Counted from the stretch's first letter, positions 35,472-46,438 are shown. The stretch is DNA of 64,000 bases from Sphaerosporella brunnea (GCA_008704415.1 VXIS01000118.1:59645-123644), one strand, 5' to 3'. A program made the numbers and translations. The notes: generated from the sequence alone by a model not told the origin.

Positions 35472-36508
35472 TTGGACGTCACGGTGCTGTCCACAATCAG
35501 GTTGTGCAGTATACGAACATTGGTCGCGCAATTGCGAATCGGGATGTGGTACTTGGTCGCCAACCTTGCGATTTGGCAGTCCAGGATTGCGCTGTCACCG
35601 CCCAACGATTGAAGAAATATAGAAGGCACCGTGAGAGCTTCCTGCTTTGACCACCGGTCCCAGTCTGTGAATCCCCGCTGCTGCATTTGTGCTTTCGCTG
35701 AACATTATTGTTTTGATCATGAATCGATGCCGCTGTGCCAATTCCCGAGATTGAGCTTTCCATGTCCTTGCACACGACGATATATTGGTTCCCTCCCAAT
35801 TTATTCTCCTTCTGTAGCGCAACACTGGATTACTTTCCCCCCTCTGCTGTTCACTCTGGTGCAGGATGGATCTCCCAATTCCATCAGGAGAAAGCAAAGG
35901 CCGCGGTGCTCAGGCAAATGGGATGGTTCCAAGCGCGCAAACCCGTGAACCCCTCGAACGAATCTCACAATCGTGACACTGAATTTGCCTTGCCCTATTG
36001 GACCTGCGTACGTCCCGGCGATCCCTTGTACTACTGCCCTAGCATGGACTCACCCTGCCGCGACCACCACGACTATCGATGGGTCAGTCACTCCGCAGCA
36101 GGTATCTCATCTACGGTCATTGACTGTGCGTGCAGCAACAGCGCTTTCAATCCGACAGTCAACGAATCCGCAGCTGCCCAATTTTCCTGCACAGCGGGGG
36201 GACATTTTACCGCCGTTTAACATGGTAGCAGGTTATCCCCGTCTGAGATCCAGATCTTCAACGTCGAGGTCCTAAGAGAATGAGAACAATTGTGGTTGAA
36301 GTGGGAGACGTTCTAACGGCGTTTTCGCTTTCGCTGCGGGCCCTGCGGACATCTGCCACCTCGCCCGCGCCACGGGCGACTCATGAGGCGATAACACGGC
36401 CGCACCGGCGGTTTTCCGGAACATACTAAGAGCGCCGAGAACGTCCGGTCGACCCCGATTTACTCACCAGAAGCCCGTTTTACCACCTTTCAGCCTGTCA
36501 CCGCGTTT
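35472..36508. other. Intergenic stretch, unassigned frames
   Basis: A 161-codon plus frame at 35735-36220 has no ATG at its start and no known motif, although it is cysteine-rich near its end (YYCPSMDSPCRDHH, IDCACSN). It might be an exon. Nothing else is recognised. Confidence 0.35.
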
Positions 36509-36734
36509 GGTATGGTGCAGGCAGCTATAAACCTGGTCGTCAGAGATGGACGACCACAACCAAAGCCGTCGTCCCCGCGTCGGAAATCAGAGCAAAACAA
36601 GCATCAAGCAACCAAAGCAGAAGTGCTCTACAATCCAGTGCTTTCCATTGCACTTTTTCTGCACGTGCGTGCTGCTTATTTTCCGACGAAAATATCCGTG
36701 CGACGACTAGGTTTATAGCTGCCTGCACCATACC
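36509..36734. mobile_element. MITE with about 33-bp terminal inverted repeats
   Basis: The left end GGTATGGTGCAGGCAGCTAT and the following TAAACCTGGTCGTC are mirrored almost perfectly at the right end (GACGACTAGGTTTATAGCTG, then CCTGCACCATACC). Total length is about 226 bp with no coding. A TA lies inside each end at a symmetrical place, but no clear target duplication is seen, so the superfamily is open; a mariner-type origin is possible. Frames on both strands start with the same MVQAAINLVV because of the inverted repeats. Confidence 0.88.
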
Positions 36735-38857
36735 TGTTATTACCACTGTCTGTCGCTGCATACCTATGCAACGACGCTTGGTTATCGGCTGGTCAAAAAC
36801 TACGGTTCATGATATCCACACAAGGAAAAGCGAGCCGAGATCTAGAAGCGTGTGCCGACGAAGAGAACGCCGGTTCCAGAGGGCGGCCGCGCCTCTGTTT
36901 ATTGGTAGCGCGCCGTGGTGCTTAGGAACGAGAGAGAGCAATATAACCATCTTTTTCTAGGAGGCCTCATTCGCCGTTTAAAATGCAAGTCGTTGTTGAG
37001 TGGTATTAATATGCAGACCATTGTTGATTTTGGATTCTGTCGTGCTGGGCGGGAGGGTCGACAGCGTCTCCTGGCGCCAGTGTCCAAATGTTTTTTGTTT
37101 GATGATGTTGTATTCGGCGGCTTGCGACCATGACATATAAAGAGATGGAGACAATTCTTGCCACCGATCAAAGGTCCTGCTGTGGAACCGGCGTGTCGAA
37201 GGAAAGGGATTCAAGGAAATTCGTACCATGAAGGCATTCACGCTACGGGAAAACGTCAATGAACGAAAGAAATAAGATACCCTGTTAGAGCAAGAGCAAA
37301 CCCTTCCAGGCCACATCCTCACTTATGCGCTACTCAGGAACGCTATCACGGCTCTCGTACACACTTCATCCGTCAACAGGACCTTCATGAAGGTATTCGT
37401 AGTCCTCCTACTGTGTCTCTGCCGCCACTTCCTTCCACAACACTGCATATTCCTTCAGTCACCGTGCGCATAGGTTGAACAGATACTCTGTCGTCTGCGC
37501 CAGATCCTTCACGCTGAACCAGTACTTATCGTCATGGATCTATAGGCCGTAAGATCAGCGGAAGTAACGCGTGGGCTCGCAGCCAGGTTTCCTGTCCGCA
37601 AGCCCTCTCCTCCGGACACGTCGGCGAGGGTAATCACTCGTGCATAGTCGTGTGCTTGACCACGATTGCGGCCATGTCCTTGCCTGACACATCCTCAAGT
37701 CCTAGAAACCAGTAACATTCAGCGACCCAATGATGATCGCCGAGCATGGACTCGGCCCTGGCTATCCTCTGGAGCAGGAATTATCCTGGGCCTGTGCTAT
37801 CGCGCTGATGTCGGCGTAGCGCAGATTAGGCGCGGACGACTCCCGCATTTCCTGGCAAGTTGCGTAGAGCCAGCTCTAAGCCAGCCGTAATGGTCCAAAC
37901 CCTGCAGCGTTCCATGAGACGGATTCTGTGACTGCCGCACTGAAAAACCCTTCGTTTCTGGTCTCGAGTCGTCTGAGACGTTTCTTATAACGGAGCGCCA
38001 AGAGGGCGGCAGTACAATACCCTCGATTAGTACACACAGTGTGGTATCAAGCAGGGAAAAGCCTTTGCAATGATAGGCAGATACGACCGGAGAGGGTAGA
38101 TGTTGGATATCCAGCATCGGCAAGGGACTGACCTTACCGGAAGTCGGGAGTCGGGCAAGGGTTGGGGCAGAGGTCATATACCCTGAATCCCCGTGAGTGG
38201 AGCAAACGTGCCGGTGATCCGGCAATCTGAAGCTCTTGAAGGCTGAGACTGGGACAAGATCTTCCAGTGATGAAGCTACACTCTCCCGGTCAGCTGAATC
38301 AGGCGTAGAGGTGTAAACCCGAAATCAAACAATAGCGATGGAACGGCATGCGCTATACGCATCGGCAGTGAGAACTAAGTAGTGGCATGTCCCAAATATA
38401 ACCAAAACAGAAACTGAGCAACTTAACCTGTCAGCGTCTGGCCAATGTCAAAGGCTGCCTTGCGTAGGCGCAATATCTGTAGCTTCCAAGTGCGCGCTTG
38501 CATCAAAGCTCGACCGGTAAAGTCCCTTCTTTTCTCTGTCGCAGGCATTCAGCGAGCAATATCACAAACGCTGGCCTTCGACAGCGTACGCTGTCCGAAA
38601 GCCTGAACACAACGACTCAATTACCAGCAAACTGAAACTCTTTAGCATCGGGTGGCATCAAGTCGCTTTCTCACGAGCAGCAGCTGGCTCCTTAATCGCC
38701 GGATCTCGGCTGGCATCTAGCGAGTCATGGATGACATACATATGGGAGATATCGAGATGGCAGGATGATCCAGATTCCAGACATATTGCCGCATATCGAG
38801 ATTTCCTGTCAGCGTCCGCGTGCCAGGGCAAGTCGCCTTTATTCCAAATGTCCCCTG
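36735..38857. other. Intergenic stretch, no gene recognised
   Basis: Frames up to 142 codons (minus, 37797-38225) without motif. No repeat match to the rest of the window was found. Confidence 0.4.
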
Positions 38858-38905
38858 GCTTACCACAGATCTGGTACCACTTAACCCATTGCGCCACCGC
38901 CGGTA
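38858..38905 (-). ncRNA. tRNA-like A-box scrap, divergent to the next unit
   Basis: Reading the minus strand, GGCGGTGGCGCAATGGGTTAAG resembles the 5' half of a tRNA with an A box. No intact B box follows. It points away from the tRNA-like unit that starts 26 bases further on, so it may be part of a compound SINE or an old tRNA duplicate. Confidence 0.3.
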
Positions 38906-38930
38906 TCGTGAGAGGTCAGCCCTAGCATCC

Positions 38931-39029
38931 GGGGGCGTGGCTCAGTGGTACCGCGCATCTCTAGTCCTGCCGGGTAATACTTCGGTGGACCATAATGAGA
39001 AGATCTGGGCTGGATTCCCAGCGTCCCCA
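38931..39029 (+). tRNA. tRNA-like gene or tRNA pseudogene, identity unclear
   Basis: The 7-bp acceptor stem is complete (GGGGGCG with CGTCCCC, one G-T pair). The T arm has a perfect 5-bp stem, CTGGG and CCCAG. Its loop CTGGATT departs from TTCGATT. The D arm GCTCAGTGGTACCGCGC fits partly and contains an A-box. The central 48 bases are too long for a plain anticodon arm. They include GTCC/GGAC and CCG/CGG pairings and could hold an intron or an insertion, so the anticodon cannot be read. T runs follow directly. The changed B box suggests a decayed gene or a SINE head. Confidence 0.5.
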
Positions 39030-39035
39030 ATGACC

Positions 39036-39050
39036 TTTTTGTTTTTTTTT
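39036..39050 (+). terminator. Pol III terminator after the tRNA-like unit
   Basis: T5 and then G followed by T9 begin seven bases after the end of the acceptor stem, as expected for Pol III termination. Confidence 0.55.
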
Positions 39051-42000
39051 CCATCGTTATTGACCTGGGCTGGGGCATTAGAGTTTAACATAACTGTTTG
39101 AACTCAATGCCGTTGGTTACAATGTCGGTGCCAACCGGAAATCTTGCTCCCCGCGTCCGGCTAGACAACCTCTTGGGGCGCACCCACAGACTACCACAAT
39201 CCACTGCCACGGCTAACGTAATTGACCATATCATCATAAACCAGCAGCGAGGCAGAACATCCCTATCGACCTCCAGACATCAGTTTCAACCTCGGCTGCT
39301 CGGGTATGGTGCGTCACGAGATGCACCAGTGGACCAGTTAACAGAACGCCAATGATTTGGCCGAACCGCACTATATGAGGGAGAAATCTTCTCTACGTTA
39401 TACGAGACCGCGAGGGCAGCTGAGGATGGGTCCTGAGCGCATACAGCAAACTGTTTGGCAAAATCCTCGGCCAAGGTTTACACACTGCCTCTGGGGATGG
39501 GTACGCTAGTGTGCCATTGGTGGCGTGTACTAGTCCATCCATCAGGCGAAGGTCCAATCGCAACGGATCTCGCCAGGCGAGCGTCACTGCCCAAAAGGTT
39601 GTGGATGGGCGAACTTGATATATTGTGATGATTTCTCGGTTGTATCACCTGTAGGTGACGAACCCACGGTGTTGTCAACAGGTTAGCCTTTACGGAGTGC
39701 GCAACGTTCAGCAATGGGCCGGATCGCAACCGTGAAAAACGGAGGTTATTGCCGTCCGCAACTGATGCATCTTGGAACACTGTTAGGAGCACTTGGTCAC
39801 ATCTGGGAATGCTCCCGGTTGGCCTGCTTCAGGCATGACGCTACGCAGATATGAATCTGTCGCTTTGCGACAGCTTCGACCCAAGCATGATCGTCCGCCT
39901 TCCGTAAAGTCGGTATATATCTCCTTCGCGCTAAAGGAAGGTGGTCCCACAGAGACCTGATGCGCATAATTTCGCGGTAGCTGTGAGAAATATCGATTCT
40001 CAATCGATCGGCATCGCACATAAGCGCAGCCACTCCAACAAATCCAGCAACTCAGACCTCACCACCAAATACCACTCCCGTTCTCGTCGCAAGCCTCCAA
40101 CTAGTCACGGAACCATATACACCGGTCCGAACGGAATAAACACACTCAGAATGCGGGTGCATGCAAAGCCATTTCACACCGCTCCCGCTTTTGGAGCTCA
40201 CCATGTTGACAGACTACTCTACACTCAGCTTGATTTCGTTGGAAGCAGCTTGGAAAGCAGCTGTTGCTACTCATCTCTCGTAGTGGTTGTTCGACCTAAT
40301 CATTCGTTTGCGATCGGTAATCGGATTTTGTAGGAGCGTCAGGCCTGATCATCCATTGTTATCCGTGTAGTCTATGGTTGTAGCCTCGACTAATATAATT
40401 GGTGGAGTTGGGTTAGTAGCTTTATGTACTGCGGCCCGCAGCACTGCACATGGCACCCTGACTAGCATCTAATTAGCTCACGCAGCCCCTGTGCTCTCAA
40501 TTTCACCCGTTCGAACACGGGTCTTAACAACTCGTTTCATTGTAGCAGCGCGGCTAGGCTTTGTGCGGTTGCGTATTCATATCAATCGTCGCGCTGCACG
40601 TGCAAATCTATATTACTGATGGCTGTGGTGTCCTGGTTATTTTGGGAAGACAGCAAGGAGAGTTTGTTCTTTTTATCGATTTGGTTTGTTACGTTGTGCG
40701 CTGATGAATTGACGGCGTGAACTATCTCTCCATCACTGTTACAATCCCGATGCGGTGCTCGCTCTTACCCGCGGTACGGTTGGCTGTTCGCACACCAGGC
40801 TTGAGGATGTATCTAGACCCAGCCAGCATTGTTCGGAGTATCCAGGGATGTACTAGGCCCATCTAGCTGACGGCAAACCCGAAGGAATGTCAAAATACGA
40901 CAAATTTCACGCTGCATTCAAAATAGGGCCGCATATTCCCAGGAATAACCGCAACGACCAATCCGGAGCAAAGCTTTCAGGGTTAAAGACTTCGATTGTC
41001 TCCAATGTATGAACCAGCAATGTGCCGGCCACCGGCCAAAAAAGACAGCACAGGGGGCCACCCTGAACTCTTGTCTAGGGATGGGGGAAGTCCGAACCAC
41101 TTTGCATGGTGCGGATCGTTGAATGCTCCATAGTCGGTGAAGGAAGTGGGCGCGTCGGCAGATGCATTTGTTTGAGCGGGGCTACAGTCCGGGGGTGCAC
41201 AATAGGAAAGGGCTTACGCCACGTAAGTCTGAATATGTCACCGAATTGGAGAAATACCTGTTAATCGAACCGCCCCTTCACCGAAAACCTCACGTCAGCG
41301 TCATGGCGCCGCCAGGCGAGGATGTTGGATCACTCGCCGCACTCGGCTCCGGCAGCACCTTCTTCGATGAGAAGCCCCACTGCAGTTTTTGCCTCGACTT
41401 TCCAGCCCCGCACCCTGCAAAGAAACCCCATCCTATTTCGGCTATACTCCCGTGTTGGTTGGCTTTGAGAGCACGCGAGTATGCCGGCGGTCCCGCAACA
41501 CCTGGATCCAATTCAACCGTCAGGCAGCGAAGGCAAGGATGCCCAGCTTTTAGGGGTCTTGTAATGCTTGTGTTGCGACAAGGCCCAGACATTCCCTCGG
41601 GCCACGGCGTCGTGAGGATCTGGTGGGATCCGTCCCCTACGTTGTGACTGCAGTTGCTCCCATCGTCCTTGATTTCTGTGCCATCGTCATGATCTATGAT
41701 GCATTGCCGGATTACAAGTAGGTCGGACCCGCTTTTCGAGATCAACGTCGGGCTGGAACGGTGTTTCTGGGAGGTTCTACAGAGGGTGCCAGACAACATC
41801 CTAGATCTGTTGTGTCTGTCCCTCACAAAAGATCGACACGCACACGCACGCTGAGGATCAATCACGGGTCCATCATAGCCGTGCCTTCACATCTCAAATT
41901 ACGTAAAGGCGAGGGTGCAAAGTGCTTGGGTTGCTAGCCCTGCGCCCCGACGTGGACCCAAGATTTGATACCGATAAGACGATCAGCATCGAAACCCACT

Positions 42001-42100
42001 TACAAGAAAAACCCCTAAAGGCAGCGGCGTATAGTAAGGAAGAACCTTGTTCTGGAGGTTTCTTGCCGAATACGACGATCAGCACAGAAGCGTACCTACA
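39051..42100. other. Intergenic stretch, no gene recognised
   Basis: About 3 kb of short frames. At 41162-41865 a 161-codon plus frame and a 191-codon minus frame lie opposite each other. The plus frame begins with an ankyrin-like FERGYSPGVHNRKGLTP but then loses the pattern. Upstream of the next gene, ISIETHLQ and ISTEAYLQ coding units show a small diverged duplication (41981-42104). Confidence 0.4.
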
Positions 42101-43069
42101 ATGAGAATGGTCAACAGCAAGGACGATAGCAATACGAAATCAGAACAGCACAGCAGCATGGAGAATCCCGCACCCCCCTCGCACAAGAACCCGATTCCAA
42201 CGACCTGCTCATTTATACGAATACCGAACGAATTACATCTTGAGATAATCGAAAACCTAGATACAGACGACTGGTTGATAAAAGATCACATTTCTGTGAT
42301 CCTAACCTTGTTGTACAGCGCCGGCGAGGATGTGGTGGGCAACCGGGCACTGGACTGCTATGTTGGTGCCCTCTGGGCACCGTCCTACCCGGCCCTGCCT
42401 GTGATTTGTCTCGAGAGAATCCTCACGCGCATTCCTGTCAAAAACGTCGACTTCATGCCCGCGGTGAGAGAATGCATCAAGCGCAACGCTGTCGGACAAC
42501 TCCAACTTCTTCTCAAATTCACTGGAGGTGCCAGCGGGCTTTGCATGCAGCTTGGATATGCGATCCTGATGGGCCACAGAGAGTCGGCTGTGTTGATAGC
42601 CAAGGGAATGGATCGAGCGAACGTGAACAAAGCGGTGGACGGCGGAAATTCGAGTGGGGCGATCCAGGCATCTCTCTTTTGACGATGCTGGAACGAGCAT
42701 TGCAGGGAAGCCAGGTGTTATGGGATCAATGGGGTTGTTCCAGTCCACTCCCCGATGGCTCGCAGGGCCGCGCCGTATCATGCCTGGAGGCGGTATTGGA
42801 CGTGTTCAATGAACGGCTTGACCAGATCGACTATCCGCAGCGTTGCCCGTTGGATGCATTGACAGAGCGCATGTTTGCGATGCCGGGGTTCATTACCGAC
42901 CCCATGCGGAACCCGGGGCGCGATTGGATCAACATTGAAGAGACCGGAGAATGGACGTGGAAGTGCCGCGCCCTTTGGTGCTTCCGGCACCTGGCACCTC
43001 AACCAGCTATACGTCATCTGATGCCTGCGGATGTGGATGATTGTTTGCGAGGGCCACTGCACTCTGCGG

Positions 43070-43939
43070 TAGTGATGGACACGAGCCGAGCCGGCTCGAG
43101 CCAATAGCTCGAGCCACGAGCTAGAGCCGGCTCGAGCCCGGTGAATTTTGAGCTCGAGCCGGCTCGAGCCTACCTCTGGCTCGACTCGAGCCGGCTCGAG
43201 CTTTTACATAGAATTGTGTTCGTTTTGTGGACGTGCCTGGTCTCAGATATCACTCAAGCGGGACCATCTCAACCCACCCCACCATCGCCCACCGCCGCCA
43301 CCGCTGTGGGGGAACAGAGGCGGCTTGGGACAGAGTGACGGGCAGTGCATGTAATGACCTATAGCTAGGTCGAGACACCTCAATAGAACCTAGACCTCGA
43401 CATACCACATCGCACAACCGCCGCAACTTCATCACCTGTTCTCTCAATCTGTTGAGCGTGTCAGCGGTCGCTTCTAGCCATGGCTCCGGCCTGGATCAGC
43501 CCCAGGTTCAGCAGACGCTTTCCGGGTCCCTGGGTCCGGCGGAGGAAGAGGACGTTGTCATGCAGGCATTCTATAGGAAAATAAGCGGACAATGGCGTAA
43601 GTATCAGGCTCTGAGCAAAGTACTAGTATTGGACCATTCAGCCAGACATCGTGAGCGGATTGCGGGAGACGGGGCCGGGCTGGGGAGCAATAGTGACCAT
43701 GACGCCCCGGAGGGGGCAGATTCAGCTGCCAAGGCCGCTTTGAACTCCTCCTCAGGGCTGTCAGACATCTCCGATTGATAGCTTGTAAACGCTTATGGAA
43801 TCTACAGAGTCCCACCAATTGTTTCCCTTGTGCCTTAAACTGTTGCATGGCTCGAGCCCACGAGCCGAGTCCGGAAATCTGACGAGCCGGCTCGAGCCTA
43901 CCCTCCGGCTCGAGTCGAGCCGGCTCGTGTCCATCACTA
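43070..43939 (+). mobile_element. hAT deletion derivative, family A (copy A3), inside an F-box gene
   Basis: Perfect 18-bp ends TAGTGATGGACACGAGCC and a perfect 8-bp duplication CTCTGCGG (43062-43069 and 43940-43947). The 870-bp element shares subterminal GGCTCGAGCC palindromes with copy A2. It carries a single 108-codon frame for a transposase N-terminus. It inserted in the sense orientation of the host gene and destroyed its frame. Confidence 0.95.
43452..43778 (+). pseudogene. hAT transposase N-terminal fragment, 108 aa
   Basis: The frame has EEEDVVMQAFYRKISGQWRKY, shared with DEVMQAFYKKLSG in copy A2 and with EFMQRIAGNWGKY in copy A1. It then runs into a serine/aspartate-rich end and a stop. 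No catalytic or dimerisation region is present. Whether it is translated, and could act as a DNA-binding competitor, cannot be told from sequence. Confidence 0.65.
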
Positions 43940-44390
43940 CTCTGCGGCCATGAACGGCATCGATCACCGAGAGAGTTGGGGCCGGCTCTGGGGCATACTC
44001 CTAGGCGTGAAGGTCATCCATCAAGGAATTTCCACCAGTGGCGGAACTCGCAGCATGTGGGACTTGCCCACGGCATTTCTCCAGGACCTACTGGAGAGAA
44101 GTACGTTTTCTTTGCCGGCGCGCAGAAAGATCTTGCAGTAGGCGGTCAGCTTTCGGGACCCTAAAAAGGTCGAGCTTGTATTTTCCCATCTCGGCCCGCG
44201 GTTCCCTGATGACAGTCCGGAAGGTGGATCCTGGAGCGAAGATGGAGACCTCAGCGCTGACCTCTGGAACGGCTTCGTCGAGGACGATGGCAGAGAGAAG
44301 CTATTCCCACCAGGTACGGTCGGCGGGCTGTGGAACGCTATCATCGACGATATCCTAGAAACCGGAACCCTGTGCACTACCGTACGCTAG

Positions 44391-45124
44391 CGTTGAGGGC
44401 AATGAGCAGTCTATCCCTACATGCGCGTGACATCCCGCATCGCTGCTCGCACCGGATCTGCACGAAGTTGGATCGTGCGGACGAAATGCGTAATCTTTCG
44501 AACAAGCAGTCGCATAACGGATTCAGGTTCGCGAGGACGGTGGGTAGGCATGCGCCCCTCCGCAGCACATCAGGTGGACGATAAGAGGCAGGACAGCCAG
44601 TTTGCAGCTGCGCCAAACGAAAACACAGCGCTGTTTGCGCTTTTGGTGCATGACGTGCTCAGATAGGGAGAATCATGTCGGTTTGCGGATCTGAGAACGT
44701 ACAGTGACATCTCGTTGATAATGCACGCCGGTGTGGGAAACAGCCGCATATAAGGCTGCTCGCCCGGTAGTAGCTTACACCTTGATCTGATACCTGTCGC
44801 ATCTCTTTCCACAAAGCTGGAAGTGCATTAAGGATCAGTATTCTACAATGCCTTGCTTATGCATGATTTTGGTCATTCATTGGATTGTATGTATTGGATG
44901 AAATTGTATTGAATCACTGCCGTTGATATCGGTCAGGCGGCGGCTAGCCCGTGCGGAGACCCTGCGACAGCACTGCGTATCTCTGAACTCACAAGCGAAC
45001 ATGGTTGCACCGAGAGCGCCCGCTCCTTGACCCCTACCTCCGCGTTGGGCTGCATCACGCTGACACAGCTACGTACAACACCCGCGTACCTGACCTGCAC
45101 CGAACGAAAACTCTAGGGTGGGTC
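44391..45124. other. Intergenic stretch, nothing recognised
   Basis: Only frames under 85 codons. It lies between the broken F-box gene and the tandem repeat. Confidence 0.45.
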
Positions 45125-45542
45125 AAAATGACTGCGAGCGCCAGCGGGTGTCCATTATCCAACGTAACACCTGCGCGTGGTCCGTCCGCCTATCGTGCGG
45201 CTGCCTAAGCTTCTGTTCGAACTAGGTAGTGATGGATGAAGGTTACAGGAGACTGTCGGTTCGGCGATTCACATTCGCTTTCATCTTTGGTCCACACTGG
45301 CATGAACAACCTCGGCTTCGTAGTCGTCACAAAATGACTGCGAGCACCTGACCCGCGGGCGTTCATTATCCCAGGCAACACGGACGCGTGGTCCTTCGGC
45401 CTATTGTGCGGCTGCCTAAGATTCTGTCGCAACGAGATATTGATGGATTGAGGTTACAGGAGGCTGTCCGTTCAGCGATTTCTCATTCGCTTTCATCTTT
45501 GGTCCACACTCGCACGAACAACCACGGCTTCGTCGTCGTGAT
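45125..45542 (+). repeat. Tandem duplication, 206-bp unit, two diverged copies
   Basis: Unit 1 starts AAAATGACTGCGAGCG at 45125 and unit 2 starts AAAATGACTGCGAGCA at 45331. Shared blocks are TGCGGCTGCCTAAG, GGTTACAGGAG, CATTCGCTTTCATCTTTGGT and ACGAACAACC/ATGAACAACC. The copies differ at many positions, so the duplication is not recent. Confidence 0.88.
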
Positions 45543-46090
45543 CACACCGTGACTCCTCGGCTGCAGTATAAATATACCGACCGGCCTCGAATAGTCAATG
45601 TTTCTCCATGTACTGCATTGCAGGAGAGCCATGTAAAAGCCGCCCAGGGACTGATCGCGTGCTTAGCAAATCCGAGTTTCACATCCCAGCAAGAGCTGTG
45701 CGCATGCAGCAGCACGCCGGTAGCTATTGGCATCTTCTACCGGGTCGAAGGCCCTCCCCCTGGACTGACGGCTAGACCGGAGTTGGGTGTAGTGTCCATT
45801 GACATACGGGACATCTTATCAACAGTGTCACAGAAGCGATGATAGCATGGACGGTGGGTAATTGTGTACGGTAAACACCGAGCACACGGAGCGATGGCAA
45901 GCCCTCGAGTCCGTACAAGTCAGTTGTGAAAAGGTCGGCGTGTCGCAATGCGCCAGCCTTACACATTGCAACTGGTAATTGGACACTGTCCTAGGAATAC
46001 AAGCTGATTCCTGCTGTGCGGCTATGCTGGCGGGTTCGGCAAGCTTTGCTTGACACTCGGATGGAGGCGGAGGCAGGAAGTCCCCGGATT
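45543..46090. other. Short intergenic stretch
   Basis: A 97-codon plus frame (45549-45842) has no recognised motif. Nothing else is seen. Confidence 0.4.
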
Positions 46091-46438
46091 TTTACAGTCC
46101 TAAACTGTTCCGCGCTGCCGTTTGAAATATTGACTCGGGTGCTCCATTACTGAAGCGTTGGTTTCATGCACGTCGCTGTGCACTGTTGCCCTGCATCCAA
46201 TCTCATCGTATCCTGTCGAGCTTTCTCACATCCCACGTGTGCGCCACTCCAATCTGTACATGCACTCCGGCTTGCCCCCCTCATTCAAAGCTGTGCGCGC
46301 CGTTTTAGAGTCGTTTTGGAACGCCCTGATCTGCTCGTGCTCGTCGCGGACACCGGTGCGAACACCACACACCGCGATGCAGCGGCTGGATATTGTGGAA
46401 TCCTCGAGCCCATTGCTGGTGGCAGCATGGAGAGCTAG
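46091..46438 (+). pseudogene. Degenerate F-box/ankyrin relic
   Basis: A frame reads CSALPFEILTRVLHY, a good F-box start, into a TGA at 46151. It then continues in the same frame to a stop at 46436 through HALRLAPLIQSC and an ankyrin-like VLVADTGANTTHRDAAAGYCGIL. It is short and damaged but keeps the F-box-then-ankyrin order of the other family members here. The call rests on short motifs only. Confidence 0.42.

Larger units (their letters stand above)
42101..44390 (+). pseudogene. F-box protein gene disrupted by a hAT element, a frameshift and one stop
   Basis: From ATG 42101 the frame has an F-box (FIRIPNELHLEIIENLDTDD) and then helical, ankyrin-like blocks (VRECIKRNAVGQLQLLLKF, YAILMGHRESAVLIAKG). 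Near 42640-42665 the frame shifts by two extra bases or one missing. A hAT element occupies 43070-43939. Taking out the element plus one 8-bp duplication (878 bases) brings the frame from HSA exactly into AMNGIDHRESWG, which runs on to 44390. A single in-frame TAG (44139-44141) interrupts the last part, after which an acidic C-terminus follows (WSEDGDLSADLWNGFVEDD). The rebuilt length is about 470 codons. It is the same family style as the gene at 1551-3183. Confidence 0.82.

Noticed and set aside
36512..36761. Two frames on opposite strands starting with the same residues
   Set aside because: They come from the inverted repeats of the MITE, not from genes.
41162..41865. Opposed frames of 161 and 191 codons
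   Set aside because: They share the same DNA, have no consistent motif after the first ankyrin-like lines of the plus frame, and neither could be preferred.
45125..45542. CRISPR-like direct repeats
   Set aside because: Only two long diverged units in a eukaryotic context, with no short repeats separated by unique spacers.
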